In this document: positions 1-8,437 of the stretch, one piece after another
Numbering within the stretch: the first letter of the stretch is position 1
Layout: the number at the start of each line of letters is the position of its first letter
Assembly: GCF_014203225.1 (NCBI RefSeq)
Contig: NZ_JACHIO010000026.1
Coordinates: 28,093 to 92,092, forward strand
DNA length: 64,000 nt
DNA from: Granulicella mallensis
GTDB lineage: Bacteria; Acidobacteriota; Terriglobia; Terriglobales; Acidobacteriaceae
Direction: 5' to 3'
Notes under the pieces: generated by a model
Told to the model about the DNA's origin: nothing
The model's input: the letters and a program-made list of their open reading frames with translations, nothing else
The model's database searches: none
Translations under genes and position numbers: made by a program

Positions 1-1358
1 TCGAACGATGCGCGGTAGTAATAGGTGAAGTAGGGGTCGCGCGTGGGACTGTGGTCGGGGTCTTTGCCGCTTTCCTTACCCGTGGCCAGGAAGTAGACGA
101 CGCGGGCCTTCTCGTCGACGTGGAGCAACTGCGTGACGGGGCCGTCACCATGTGTGATCTGGTTCTTGAGCTGACCGGTGTTCAGGTCGTAGAGGTACAT
201 CTGGCCAAAGTTGGTGCGCTCGGAAAACCAGAGGAACTCGTTGCTCGCGGGCAGGTACTTCCAGTTGACCTTATCCGTGCCGCTCTCGAAGTAGCTGTCG
301 ACGTGCTCGTGGTAGACGTCGCGAACTTCGCCGGTCGTGGTGTCGGCGACCTTCAGCCAGGCGTCCTTGTGATCGCGCGAGCTGGAGACGAAGGCGAGGT
401 GCCTGCCGTCAGCGGAGAACTGGACGTCGTCCCAACCGGAGCCGCCGCGGCAGCTGACGTCGTCGCAGATGGTGGAGCGATGCTGATCTGGCGGCATCTT
501 CAGGCGCATCATACCGCCGGTGGGCAGATCGATGACGACGCGCTCGATCATGGTGACGTCCTTATCGCCGAGCATCGGGCCCTTCCAGTGATCGAGCACC
601 GGATGACGGTAAGTGACGGGCACCAGGTACATGTCGCCGGTCTTGCGCATGTCCTGCTGGAAGGTGGCGATCTTCTGCGAGTCGGGCGACCAGAGCACGA
701 TGGCGCGGTCGGAGTGGCTCCAGCCGGCGTCGTCGGTCGCATAACCGTAGTTCTCCACGCCATCGTGGGTCAGTTGCGTCTCCTGGCCGGTCTTCATGTC
801 ATGAATCCAGAGGTTCCAGTCGCGAATGAAGGCACCCTTGGTCTTGTCGGGCGAGACGTCGTACAGACTGCGATTGCCTCGGCCGGCCGGCGTGCTGGCG
901 GTGGCAGTATCGGGCGTGCAGGTGGTCACGGCGGCATCACATAGGACCTTGCGGCCGGAGACGACGATGCTGAAGCCGCCACTGGGTTCGGGCGTGTACC
1001 CGGAAACCTGTAGTCGATGAGTATCCCCGTTGCTCGCGCCGCCCGCGGTGAGCGCCGCCGCCAGCTTCGCGTTGTCGAAGGCTGTCGTGACTGTCCCGTT
1101 CGGCGAGGCGATCCTGTAGACGACCTCGCCATTGGAGGGATCGCGGAAGAAGACGTGGCCATCAGGCAGGTAGCTGGGCGCGGAGATGGTGTGGTCGACG
1201 AGCGGGTTGACGCTGTACCCCATCATCTTTTCGGCGCGGGCGTAGTCAGCAGCCGTGTAGGTCTGCTGCGCGTGCACTGTGCAGGTGAGGACCGCGAATG
1301 GCGCGGCAAAGAGAAAAAAACGGCGGTGCGCGGAACGGGCGGAGAGCAGGGGCGTCAC
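1..1358 (-). CDS. S9 family peptidase (DPP IV-like), cut by the window edge
   Basis: This is the N-terminal 452 codons of a secreted prolyl-oligopeptidase-family peptidase; the gene continues beyond position 1. Translation from the GTG at 1358 is open throughout. AGGAAG lies 4 bases upstream and supports this start. Residues 1-31 form a signal peptide ending in CTVHAQ. From about residue 110 the sequence shows the blade motifs of a DPP IV N-terminal propeller (VSPDKTKGAFIRDWNLW, WSPDSQKIATFQQD, FSADGRHLAFVSS). The alpha/beta-hydrolase domain with the Ser-Asp-His triad should lie outside the window, so activity cannot be judged here. The family removes dipeptides from peptides in the periplasm. 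It is transcribed leftwards from the 215-bp gap after the next small gene. The family call is firm; the substrate is unknown. Confidence 0.88.
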   Translation of the reverse strand, partial: MTPLLSARSAHRRFFLFAAPFAVLTCTVHAQQTYTAADYARAEKMMGYSVNPLVDHTISAPSYLPDGHVFFRDPSNGEVVYRIASPNGTVTTAFDNAKLAAALTAGGASNGDTHRLQVSGYTPEPSGGFSIVVSGRKVLCDAAVTTCTPDTATASTPAGRGNRSLYDVSPDKTKGAFIRDWNLWIHDMKTGQETQLTHDGVENYGYATDDAGWSHSDRAIVLWSPDSQKIATFQQDMRKTGDMYLVPVTYRHPVLDHWKGPMLGDKDVTMIERVVIDLPTGGMMRLKMPPDQHRSTICDDVSCRGGSGWDDVQFSADGRHLAFVSSSRDHKDAWLKVADTTTGEVRDVYHEHVDSYFESGTDKVNWKYLPASNEFLWFSERTNFGQMYLYDLNTGQLKNQITHGDGPVTQLLHVDEKARVVYFLATGKESGKDPDHSPTRDPYFTYYYRASF

Positions 1359-1573
1359 GGATCTTCCTGGGCTGAGATATCAGCGGTATACGAAAGTGTA
1401 TACGGGAGACGTCAGGAGCACCGCCCAGGTTTCACGTCCAGCCCATTCTGCTTACTTCAACGTCATGAGCCGCTTTCACCCTTACAGCCTTCCGTCCTGG
1501 CTGATTCGATGCGCACAGGCCGGCAATGCGGCTTGTGCACATGGAACCAGCCAGGGAGCAGGGAAGCACTGAC

Positions 1574-1957
1574 CTACTTTGTCTCTGTCTTTGTTGCTGT
1601 CTCTGTCTTCGTTGCTGTAAACGTTCCGTCGTAACCCAGAGGCTTCACGTCGATATCGCCGCTGAGCTCACCTTTGTCGTTGTAGGTTCCGGTGTAAGTA
1701 AGTGTCAGGGGTTTCCCCTCATACTCGCCGCCATGAACAAAAATGACCTTCGAGCCATCGATCGTGACGGTCGTATCGTATGTCTTTCCATCGGACACGC
1801 ATGAGCCGGCGATCTTGTCTGCAGTCTGCGTAAAGGTGCAGACTTCGCTGATGGCATAACCCTGGACATCCCCGGAGATCGTCCATGATCCAGGAACCGT
1901 TGGCTGTGCGAACAAGGCTGTCGTCGATAGGAGAAACAGAGGCAAAAATAGCTTCAT
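1574..1957 (-). CDS. small secreted protein of unknown function with a TATKTE tail
   Basis: The 127-residue product has a clear signal peptide (MKLFLPLFLLSTTALFAQ), so it should be exported. I chose the ATG at 1957 because AAAGGAA lies 7 bases upstream and because the signal peptide starts there; the frame is open further, to 1987. The mature part is rich in Thr, Gly and Asp, looks all-beta and has two Cys that could pair. The last 14 residues are an imperfect duplication, TATKTETATKTETK, coded by a near-perfect direct repeat at the DNA level, so the tail probably grew by slippage. I recognise no domain. It stands alone between the S9 peptidase and a pseudogene. Confidence 0.75.
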   Translation of the reverse strand: MKLFLPLFLLSTTALFAQPTVPGSWTISGDVQGYAISEVCTFTQTADKIAGSCVSDGKTYDTTVTIDGSKVIFVHGGEYEGKPLTLTYTGTYNDKGELSGDIDVKPLGYDGTFTATKTETATKTETK

Positions 1958-2041
1958 AAAAGTTCCTTTAGTGCAAAGTCCCTTCAATATACATGGGGGA
2001 GATCAATAAATTGTGATTGCCCCTGGTTCAGAAGCAAAAGG

Positions 2042-2697
2042 CTAGTTCCGATCATCCAGAATCATGATGCTGCTGTTCGTATTCGAGCGCCGGCCGAAGA
2101 GGACAAATCGTCCGCCGGGAGACACCGAAATGCTGTCGTTCACCGCTTGAGCTGCCTGGGCGAGAGCTTGCGATTTACCCGATCTCATATCGAACCGGAA
2201 TAGAGTGGTCGACGCTATGGAGGAGGATCGTTTTAGATAAAAAAGACCACTCCCCGAAACTGTCCACGCATGCCACATCCCGGGTCCCAATGAGACCAGC
2301 GAGGAGAACCTGTCATGGGGCCGTCGAAGTGCGTGATCTTCTTCAAGTCACTACCATCGCTTCGACAGACCCAAATTTCATTTGCGCCGGAGCGGTCGCT
2401 ACGGAACACGACATAAGCCCCATCCGGAGAATACACAGCGCTGGCATCGAAAAATTGGAGAGGATGAACGGCTCCGCATCGCCATGAACGTCTATGGGAA
2501 GACGCCACACGGAGACGTTGTTTGGCGAGTCGATGTAGGCCATGCGATGTCCCACGGGCGAAACGGTGGGCGACGAAGTATGGGTAAGCGGTGTTGTCAC
2601 GGCAGTGGGAGAGCCTCCACTCAAAGGTAGACTCCAGATGCTGCCCAGACTGGTGGCGCGGCCGGATGAAAAGATGATGCGCTTTCCATCGGAGCTC
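2042..2697 (-). pseudogene. PD40/TolB-like beta-propeller protein, frameshifted and truncated remnant
   Basis: Read leftwards, three pieces in different frames give one continuous beta-propeller-like protein. About 2697-2450 reads SSDGKRIIFSSGRATSLGS and onwards. About 2450-2290 reads YSPDGAYVVFRSDRSG and onwards. About 2290-2042 ends in VSPGGRFVLFGRRSN...ILDDRN and a stop. The SPDG and SPGG motifs are those of WD40-like PD40 blades, and the C-terminus resembles the large acidobacterial class of winged-helix plus PD40 regulators. At least two frameshifts, near 2450 and 2290, break it. The N-terminal part is missing: the reading ends abruptly at about 2697, where an oppositely oriented TonB-receptor remnant begins. 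It is a dead gene unless the frameshifts are sequencing errors. Confidence 0.75.
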
Positions 2698-2919
2698 GTG
2701 CTGGCGAAGCACTTCTACGCTGGGGAACGAGTCAACATGGAACTGCGCATGGAGTTCTTCAACGTGTTGAACCGGATGCAGGTTTGTAGTCCAGACGCTA
2801 CCGTTACGGATGGCGCCAACAACTTTGGTTTTGTTCAGCCCAACGGAAGTGGAGGAAGCAGTCCCTGCCAGGCAAATACGCCACGACAAGGACAAGCATA
2901 TTTCAAGATCTCATTCTGA
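2698..2919 (+). pseudogene. C-terminal fragment of a TonB-dependent receptor
   Basis: These 73 codons read as the end of an outer-membrane receptor barrel of the acidobacterial carboxypeptidase-regulatory-like type. They include the typical RMEFFNVLNRMQ segment (family pattern: R.E.FN.LN) and a closing YFKISF with the terminal Phe expected for barrel insertion. No start codon, signal peptide or plug precedes it: to the left the sequence switches directly into the reverse-oriented PD40 remnant. A hairpin terminator follows at 2973-3006, so the native 3' end of the gene is preserved. It is a recombination scar rather than a working gene. Confidence 0.75.
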
Positions 2920-2972
2920 TAACGGGTTCTGGGAATCAGAAGGCGGTGATGCGACCTTCGAACGCTGCTACG

Positions 2973-3006
2973 GAAAAAGGAGCAGGATTTATTTCCTGCT
3001 CCTTTT
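2973..3006 (+). terminator. intrinsic terminator of the TonB-receptor remnant
   Basis: An AAGGAGCAGGA / TCCTGCTCCTT stem with a short loop is followed by a T-rich stretch, 54 bases after the receptor remnant's stop. The stem is symmetric, so it could also stop leftward transcription. Confidence 0.7.
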
Positions 3007-3212
3007 ATTTGAGACGTAACCCAGAGCGTCATTACAGGCATCGCCACGGCACATGGCTGGCGCATGGAAAGGGGTTCCTTCGGCTTCGGCGCGCTGCCTG
3101 TGCAGCTTTCGCCGCTCCGCGATGGGAGACGACCGAGCCGTTCGTACGGTGTCTTGAGGCGCTTCTGTCTCATGCCTGCCCGGGACGTGCGTCTCTGGTA
3201 CCCCTCTACGGT

Positions 3213-3455
3213 CTACCGACTAGCGCGATTGAAGTCGGGGATTGAAGGTGAGCACGAGGCCTCGAGCCACCGGCTAATATAGATACCGGCGTGGGCTTCG
3301 CCGCAGTAGTGGCGTGCGCCGTAGGCCGATGCCGCTTCGGTGTTCCACTTGAGAACCTTCAATTCCTCTGCATTGCACTGAATCATGAACCAGTGGATCG
3401 GGTTCGAGCTCTCGGTGCCGCAAATCTCACATCGGTACTGTATTACTGCCGCCAT
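3213..3455 (-). CDS. small Cys/His-rich protein of unknown function
   Basis: This 80-residue product has no signal peptide, so it is probably cytoplasmic. It opens with a CEIC knuckle (Cys9, Cys12) and carries Cys27, Cys51 and Cys68 and His21, His49 and His55. The HYCGEAHA segment is the most striking and suggests one zinc-ribbon-like site. I chose the ATG at 3455, with AAAGGGA 7 bases upstream; the open frame extends 10 codons further to 3485 without a better ribosome site. It stands alone, and I see no operon partner. I do not recognise a named family, so the metal site is an inference from residue spacing. Confidence 0.6.
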   Translation of the reverse strand: MAAVIQYRCEICGTESSNPIHWFMIQCNAEELKVLKWNTEAASAYGARHYCGEAHAGIYISRWLEASCSPSIPDFNRASR

Positions 3456-3680
3456 GATGAGTCCCTTTCTTGATGGCAAAACCATCCCCTGTGCCGTACG
3501 TTGTCCGTGGGTAGACCAAGGATAACTGAAACGGATGCGTGGAGATGGCGGGCAGCGCGTCAGGCGGGCAGGACAGCCTTAAATCTCTATCCAATGCCCC
3601 AAATTTTGCGGAAAATCCATCTGCGGTCTCTGCGGCGACTCAATTTGGAGCGCAGCTGCTCGGTCGGACCGCAATGGCCT

Positions 3681-4547
3681 TTACTTGGCGGCAACGGGAG
3701 CGTACTTGTCGACGTATGGCTGGAGCGCATCGGCCCATAGGCGATAACCGTCGGCAGCAGGGTGAAGCATGTCGGGCATCATGTCGGCTGAGATCGTTCC
3801 ATCATGTTGCGTGAGGTTAGTGCTGATATCGACAAGGGTTACGCGAGGATCGGTCGTTTCGGTAAAGCGTGTAGCCAGTGCCTGATTGACCTCAGCCAAT
3901 TTCATGCGATTGGGGTCGGAGGGCATCCTGCCTCGGGGAAAGACCGACATGAGGATGATGTGAGCCGAGGGGCAGAGGGTTTCGTATTGGCTCACGATAG
4001 CCTCTATGCCGCTCGCAATCTCGCCAGAGGTGTTACGAACTACGTTGTTGGTGCCAATCATCAGCACGACTAACTTCGGGTCCACGCCTGTGACCTGGCC
4101 TTTTGACAGGCGCCATAGCAAATTCTCTGTGCGATCTCCCTCGATGCCGAAGTCCGCAGCACGTCCGGCAAACTTTGCCTCCCAAACGGCTTTGCCCGTT
4201 ATCTCCCAGCGGTTGGTGATCGAATCGCCGTCGAAGAGAATGTCGGCGTGTTTGCCGCTGTACTTGTCAAACTTGCCCTGTACTGTAATGAGCCACTCAT
4301 CACGAGGAGCAGCGTAGGTTGCCGAGTTTGAGCCAGGAGGGGCCGCGGGGACATAGACTCGCGCCTGCGCAAAACCTGCAACGGATGTACCCAGGATGCA
4401 ACTCGCAAGGAGCAGTAGACGCCAAAGGTGCAGGCGATCGAGGCTCGGTGCAACTGCCGCCTGGCGTCGTGTGGGCCAACGGAGAGTTTTATGGACGATT
4501 GCTGTCATCATCGTAGCTGTTGTCTCCTCGAGACGATTTGTGAACAC
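3681..4547 (-). CDS. secreted SGNH/GDSL-type esterase (platelet-activating-factor acetylhydrolase-like)
   Basis: This is a probable carbohydrate or lipid O-acyl esterase acting outside the cytoplasm. The catalytic blocks of the SGNH family are visible: FDGDSIT (residues 105-111, Ser nucleophile), an isolated Gly in block II, GTNN (165-168, oxyanion Asn) and DMLHPAADGY near residue 260 (Asp-x-x-His). A hydrophobic segment at about residues 41-60 ending in GFAQA is the signal sequence. The N-terminus is uncertain: the frame opens with GTG at 4547, but ATG codons at 4511 and 4508 follow a GGAGA and are equally possible. It is the last gene of a three-gene operon after the GH92 enzyme (47-bp gap), which suggests that it removes acetyl groups from the same glycan. 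Confidence 0.85.
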   Translation of the reverse strand: MFTNRLEETTATMMTAIVHKTLRWPTRRQAAVAPSLDRLHLWRLLLLASCILGTSVAGFAQARVYVPAAPPGSNSATYAAPRDEWLITVQGKFDKYSGKHADILFDGDSITNRWEITGKAVWEAKFAGRAADFGIEGDRTENLLWRLSKGQVTGVDPKLVVLMIGTNNVVRNTSGEIASGIEAIVSQYETLCPSAHIILMSVFPRGRMPSDPNRMKLAEVNQALATRFTETTDPRVTLVDISTNLTQHDGTISADMMPDMLHPAADGYRLWADALQPYVDKYAPVAAK

Positions 4548-4594
4548 TATTTTTCGTGCCTTCCATTCCTTTGTATCCGAAGTATGACCGGCCG

Positions 4595-6940
4595 TTAGGT
4601 CACATCCTGGGTATGCAAGCTAGCGGAAGGGGGTGCTAGCACTGGATCTGCGCCTAGACTGCGGTTAGGAGCAGATCCCATCTTTATATGGAAGGACGTT
4701 CCTGACGTCAGATCGTCATGCGTGAACCAGAGTTTTCCGTAGTCATGGCCACTGCGGTCAATGGACTGGATGTAAACCTCATCCGCATTCGATCGGGTGA
4801 CGTTGATCACAAACTTTCGGCCCTGCGTCGTGGCGATCGTGATGCGGTCGAACACAGGTGAACCGAACACATAGGCTCCGCTTGTCGGATCCGTCATGTA
4901 AAAGCCCATGGCGCTCATCACGTACCAGGCAGACATCTGGCCGCAGTCCTCATTGCCCGCCAGGCCGTCAGGCTTATTGTCGTACATGGATTCGAGAAGC
5001 GAATGGATTCGTGGTTGCGTCTCGTACGGAGTGTCAGTGTACAGGTATAGGTACGCAATGTGATGGCTCGGTTCATTGCCGTGAGCATACTGACCAACGA
5101 GACCCGTGATGTCTGGCGGAGCATCGGGGGGAAGTTCGGAACTCGCGTTGAAGATGCCATCGAGCTTGGACTTCAGAGCGCTACGGCCGCCCATCAGTTC
5201 GGCCAGGCCTGCTGGGTCATGTTGCACCGCGAACGTCGCCTGCCAGGGGTTGGATTCCGCATAGTCGCGCCACTGCTTGGAGTGCCCCATTTCATTGGGT
5301 GCAAAGGGAAGCGCCCACTCGCCGGTCTTCAGGCGAGGCCGCATGAAGCCAGTCTGCTTGTCGTAAAGATTTCGATATCCCTGGGAGCGCTTCTCCAGTG
5401 CGATCGAGGTTTCGGTGTCACCCGCCGCCCGCAGAACGCGTGAGACTGCCCAGTCGTCATAGCAGTAATCAAGTGAAACGCTAACGGACTGGGGAAATAC
5501 ATCGCAAGGAATGAACTTGTTTTCCCGATACAGAGGGAGGCCTCGAACATCGCTCTCAAGGGCTTCCTTGCGCATGACCTTGGCGGCTCTCTGCAGATCG
5601 ATGCCCGGAAAGCCCTTCGCTACGGCTTCGGCGATGACCACTGCCGAGTGATACCCGGTCATGCACTTCGTTTCTTTCGCCTGCAGAGGCCAGATGGGCA
5701 TTCCCATCGCGCTTTGTTCGGCCATACGGATAAGACAGTTCATCATTGCCGGTATAAGTTCCGGTTTCACGATGGTGAGCAGAGGATGAGCGGCGCGGTA
5801 GGTGTCCCAGAGAGAGAAGGTGCTGAAGTTATGTTCGCCGGTCTCCAGCGTGTGGTTCTGTCCATCCATGCCGCGATACCGACCATCTACATCGTCGAAG
5901 ATGGTCGGTGCCAGCAAGGAGTGGTAGAGGGACGTGTAAAAGATTTGTTTCTGCTTCAGCGTGCCCCCGTCTACCCGAATGCGCGACAGGTTTTCTTCCC
6001 AGGTCTGGGCAGCCTGTTCTCTCACCGCATCGAAGTTCCAATGGGGTGCCTCTGCCTCGAGGTTCTTCATCGCGCCTGCTTCGTCAACACCAGAGACGGC
6101 GGTTTTCATCAGGATCTTCTCCTGAGCGCTGGTCTTGTAATGCAGGACAGCCTGGATCGATTTGCCCTGCAGTTCGGTGGAATGATTGTCTACGCGATGA
6201 CCGTCGACGAAGATTTCAATCGAGTCGAAAGGCCGCGAGACCTTCATCGCGAAGTAGATCTCGCGACCGTTGGCCCACCGGGCAGTGCTTTTCCCGCCGA
6301 TCAACGTATCGTTGCCCTGGACCCGAAGATTGCTCCATCGCACGACGTTGGGACCGTCGTCGTAGCCATGGGCGAGATCAACGATGAGATAGCTCTCATC
6401 GTTTTTCGGAAAGGTATATCGATGCATCCCTGTTCGCTCAGTCGCAGTCAACTCCGCTGTGATCTTGTAGTCGCTGAGAAGAACGGAGTAGTAGCCTGGT
6501 GATGCTCGCTCGTCCTCATGATGAAAGCGCGAGCGGTAGCCCTCTTCCGGATGTTCACGCGTTCCGGGAACCGTCTTGACGGCACCTGTACACGCCATGA
6601 CGAGGATGTCCAGCATGTCACCGATGCCAGTGCCACTGAGGTGGGTGTGGCTGAAGCCCATGATGGACGAGTCTGAGTAGTTGTACCCGGAACACCAGTC
6701 CCAGCCGCGGTTGTAAGTGTCCGGGCTGAGTTGCACCATCCCGAACGGCAGTGTGGCACCGGGATAGCAGTGCCCGTGGCCGCCTGTTCCAATGCGGATA
6801 TCAACGTACTGAGAGACCTTGTAGTTGCTCTCTGAGGAGGCAGCGTAGGTTTTTGCGATTGCGCCAAGGGATCGCGCTTTCGCAACTCCACTGCAAAGGC
6901 TTGCAGCACTTAGGGCGGTGAAACGTCGCCTTGAAATCAT
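4595..6940 (-). CDS. GH92 family alpha-mannosidase, Tat-exported
   Basis: This is a full-length (781 aa) calcium-dependent exo-alpha-mannosidase of glycoside hydrolase family 92. The family signatures are all present: HGHCYPGATLPFGMVQLSPDT near residue 55, FSLWDTYRAAHPLLTI near 375, GNEPSHHIAYLY from 621 and GNEDCGQMSAWYVMSAMGFY from 662, the last bearing the conserved Glu/Asp of the active site. The N-terminus ISRRRFTALSAASLCSG is a twin-arginine signal, so the folded enzyme should be exported. AGGAG lies just upstream of the ATG at 6940. It is the middle gene of an operon with the GH71/99-like enzyme (30-bp gap) and the SGNH esterase. GH92 enzymes trim alpha-1,2-, 1,3-, 1,4- or 1,6-mannosides; the linkage cannot be read from sequence here. 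Confidence 0.93.
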   Translation of the reverse strand: MISRRRFTALSAASLCSGVAKARSLGAIAKTYAASSESNYKVSQYVDIRIGTGGHGHCYPGATLPFGMVQLSPDTYNRGWDWCSGYNYSDSSIMGFSHTHLSGTGIGDMLDILVMACTGAVKTVPGTREHPEEGYRSRFHHEDERASPGYYSVLLSDYKITAELTATERTGMHRYTFPKNDESYLIVDLAHGYDDGPNVVRWSNLRVQGNDTLIGGKSTARWANGREIYFAMKVSRPFDSIEIFVDGHRVDNHSTELQGKSIQAVLHYKTSAQEKILMKTAVSGVDEAGAMKNLEAEAPHWNFDAVREQAAQTWEENLSRIRVDGGTLKQKQIFYTSLYHSLLAPTIFDDVDGRYRGMDGQNHTLETGEHNFSTFSLWDTYRAAHPLLTIVKPELIPAMMNCLIRMAEQSAMGMPIWPLQAKETKCMTGYHSAVVIAEAVAKGFPGIDLQRAAKVMRKEALESDVRGLPLYRENKFIPCDVFPQSVSVSLDYCYDDWAVSRVLRAAGDTETSIALEKRSQGYRNLYDKQTGFMRPRLKTGEWALPFAPNEMGHSKQWRDYAESNPWQATFAVQHDPAGLAELMGGRSALKSKLDGIFNASSELPPDAPPDITGLVGQYAHGNEPSHHIAYLYLYTDTPYETQPRIHSLLESMYDNKPDGLAGNEDCGQMSAWYVMSAMGFYMTDPTSGAYVFGSPVFDRITIATTQGRKFVINVTRSNADEVYIQSIDRSGHDYGKLWFTHDDLTSGTSFHIKMGSAPNRSLGADPVLAPPSASLHTQDVT

Positions 6941-6970
6941 GAGGCTCCTGTCTAACGGGGGATTGAATTT

Positions 6971-8263
6971 TTACTTGACTGGCTTAAGCGGAAGCTTTTT
7001 GGAAGGTGTCGTTTCTTCGCTAAACATCTTCTTGATCTGTGAGGCCAGTTGAAGGTAGAAATCCGATGGAAGCTGTTTTCCGTCCGCATCCAGCGTCAGC
7101 CAGTAGCCTGGCGTCGGGGCATCGGTGCGACGCGGAGCCGCTTTAAAAATTGCGGTGCCTTCATTGACTTCATCGAACATGGCTATCTTCACCATGCAGG
7201 CACCCGCAGTCCGGGCGTTGTAGGCCTGTCGCCAGAAGAATTCACCGCCGAGCCGGGGTATCTGGTTAGCAGGGGACTCCGGCTTCAAGTTGTGCCACGA
7301 GAATCCCGGAAAGATCACGGGCATATAGAGCTGATGATTCTTTTGCGTCAGGGCCACATCAGGTTCCAGATGCGAAGCCTTCCAGTGATCGGCGGCTTCA
7401 GGAGAGTTATACCGGCCTACGGTCCAGGGTTGCACTACATCGAGGGCCGCATAGACACTTGCCCAATTCGGATCATGCGTGCTGTCTCCGGAGAGACTGC
7501 CCCAGCCTGAAGGTGTTCCTCCGACCACGGCTGCTCCTTGCTGCTGGAACGAGCGGATGATCTTCAGCGCGAGCACTGGATCGACGATGTGATGCCCGTC
7601 TCCGAAGCCTAGTCCCCAGATAGCGATGACGGGTTTGCCGTTCAGTCGCAGGTAGGCGTTGCTGCTGACAAAGCCGTCCCGTTGAAGGTAGGACCAGTCA
7701 TCCTGGAGTTGCGCGAAGGCGGTGTCGAGGTGGGCCCCGCTCAGGTCGTACTCCACCGCGAACTTCCGGCCATGATCTTCTGCCGCGGAGCGAATGTTGT
7801 GGAGGACGGCATCGCCCTCACGCTTAAGACCAGGTGTCGAGTTGATGAAGCGCTGGGCCAGAGCTCCATCGATTCCGTATTGCTGCATCCATGCGAAGTG
7901 CGTTTCAACGGTTTCTTTGCGATAGGAAGAGAAGATGTATGCCGGTTGACCATCGATGGTTGCGTCCGGAAGTTTGCATAGGGACTTCGAGTCAAGCTCT
8001 GAAGTATCGGGGTAAAGATCGACAGCCATCGTGTCTGGAGAGGGCGCGCCTTTCGACCAGTGACTCCAAGTGTTCGCGGGAGAGCCGTCACCTGGACACC
8101 GAAACCATCCCTGGTATCCGACCAGTACAAGACCTTTGGCTGTGCCGCATGGCTGTTGCACAGAACTCTCCGCGACTGAGGGGAGGAATGCTGATGTCAG
8201 TAATAGACCAGCACTCAAGGTGTGCAGAAGATCGAGGAGGGGACGTTCGAATAGCTTGATCAT
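6971..8263 (-). CDS. secreted glycoside hydrolase family 71/99-like protein
   Basis: This is a 430-residue extracytoplasmic enzyme resembling the GH71/GH99 group (endo-alpha-mannosidase and alpha-1,3-glucanase relatives). Diagnostic features are GLVLVGYQGWFRCPGDG after the signal peptide, WSHWSKG, the YGIDGALAQRF segment and the late FPGFSWHNL and GEFFWRQAYNA motifs. I chose the ATG at 8263 because it begins a good signal sequence (MIKLFERPLLDLL...SVAES); the frame is open upstream to 8335 but would put charged residues before the signal. It is the first gene of the operon with GH92 and the esterase. A LacI-type operator lies about 80 bases upstream at 8342-8357. Known GH99 enzymes cut mannose-rich glycans internally, which would suit the GH92 partner. 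The exact family assignment needs a profile search. Confidence 0.85.
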   Translation of the reverse strand: MIKLFERPLLDLLHTLSAGLLLTSAFLPSVAESSVQQPCGTAKGLVLVGYQGWFRCPGDGSPANTWSHWSKGAPSPDTMAVDLYPDTSELDSKSLCKLPDATIDGQPAYIFSSYRKETVETHFAWMQQYGIDGALAQRFINSTPGLKREGDAVLHNIRSAAEDHGRKFAVEYDLSGAHLDTAFAQLQDDWSYLQRDGFVSSNAYLRLNGKPVIAIWGLGFGDGHHIVDPVLALKIIRSFQQQGAAVVGGTPSGWGSLSGDSTHDPNWASVYAALDVVQPWTVGRYNSPEAADHWKASHLEPDVALTQKNHQLYMPVIFPGFSWHNLKPESPANQIPRLGGEFFWRQAYNARTAGACMVKIAMFDEVNEGTAIFKAAPRRTDAPTPGYWLTLDADGKQLPSDFYLQLASQIKKMFSEETTPSKKLPLKPVK

Positions 8264-8341
8264 GGCAACTCTTGAGGGAACAGATTCGGAACAGAAACGT
8301 GTGCTGAAGGATCGCGTGACCGCGCAGCGAGACAAGTGTAT

Positions 8342-8357
8342 ATGGTAGCGATGTCAT
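8342..8357. promoter_or_regulatory. LacI-type operator, site 1 (GH99-like/GH92/esterase operon)
   Basis: ATGGTAGCGATGTCAT is an imperfect palindrome centred on CG, as LacI-family operators usually are. It matches three other promoter sites in the window at 11277, 18547 and 18693 (11 of 16 positions identical in all four). It lies about 80 bases upstream of the 8263 start, in a promoter position. Confidence 0.75.
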
Positions 8358-8395
8358 ATGCAATTCAAGATCTCAACTTTTCTCGTGAGAGCACG

Positions 8396-8427
8396 AAAAG
8401 GGGCGCCCGATGGGCGCCCTTTTTCGT
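8396..8427 (-). terminator. intrinsic terminator of the GH87-like gene
   Basis: A GGGCGCCC / GGGCGCCC stem with a tiny loop is flanked by A- and T-rich runs, 11 bases after the stop codon of the leftward gene ending at 8438. Confidence 0.8.
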
Positions 8428-8437
8428 TGTCGCTGCT

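Noticed and set aside
51..944. 297-codon rightward open frame opposite the S9 peptidase
   Set aside because: The leftward frame reads as a clear DPP IV propeller with signal peptide; the rightward one is Val/Gly/Ala-rich with no motif and is a GC-driven shadow.
1390..1410. GTATAC-GAAA-GTGTATAC symmetry before the S9 peptidase as an operator
   Set aside because: It is only six bases per arm and has no second copy in the window.
2946..3245. 99-codon rightward frame downstream of the TonB remnant
   Set aside because: It runs through a terminator hairpin and overlaps the end of the opposite Cys-rich gene; the composition is not protein-like.
5648..6502. 284-codon rightward frame inside GH92
   Set aside because: It lies wholly opposite well-conserved GH92 motifs and shows no protein family of its own.
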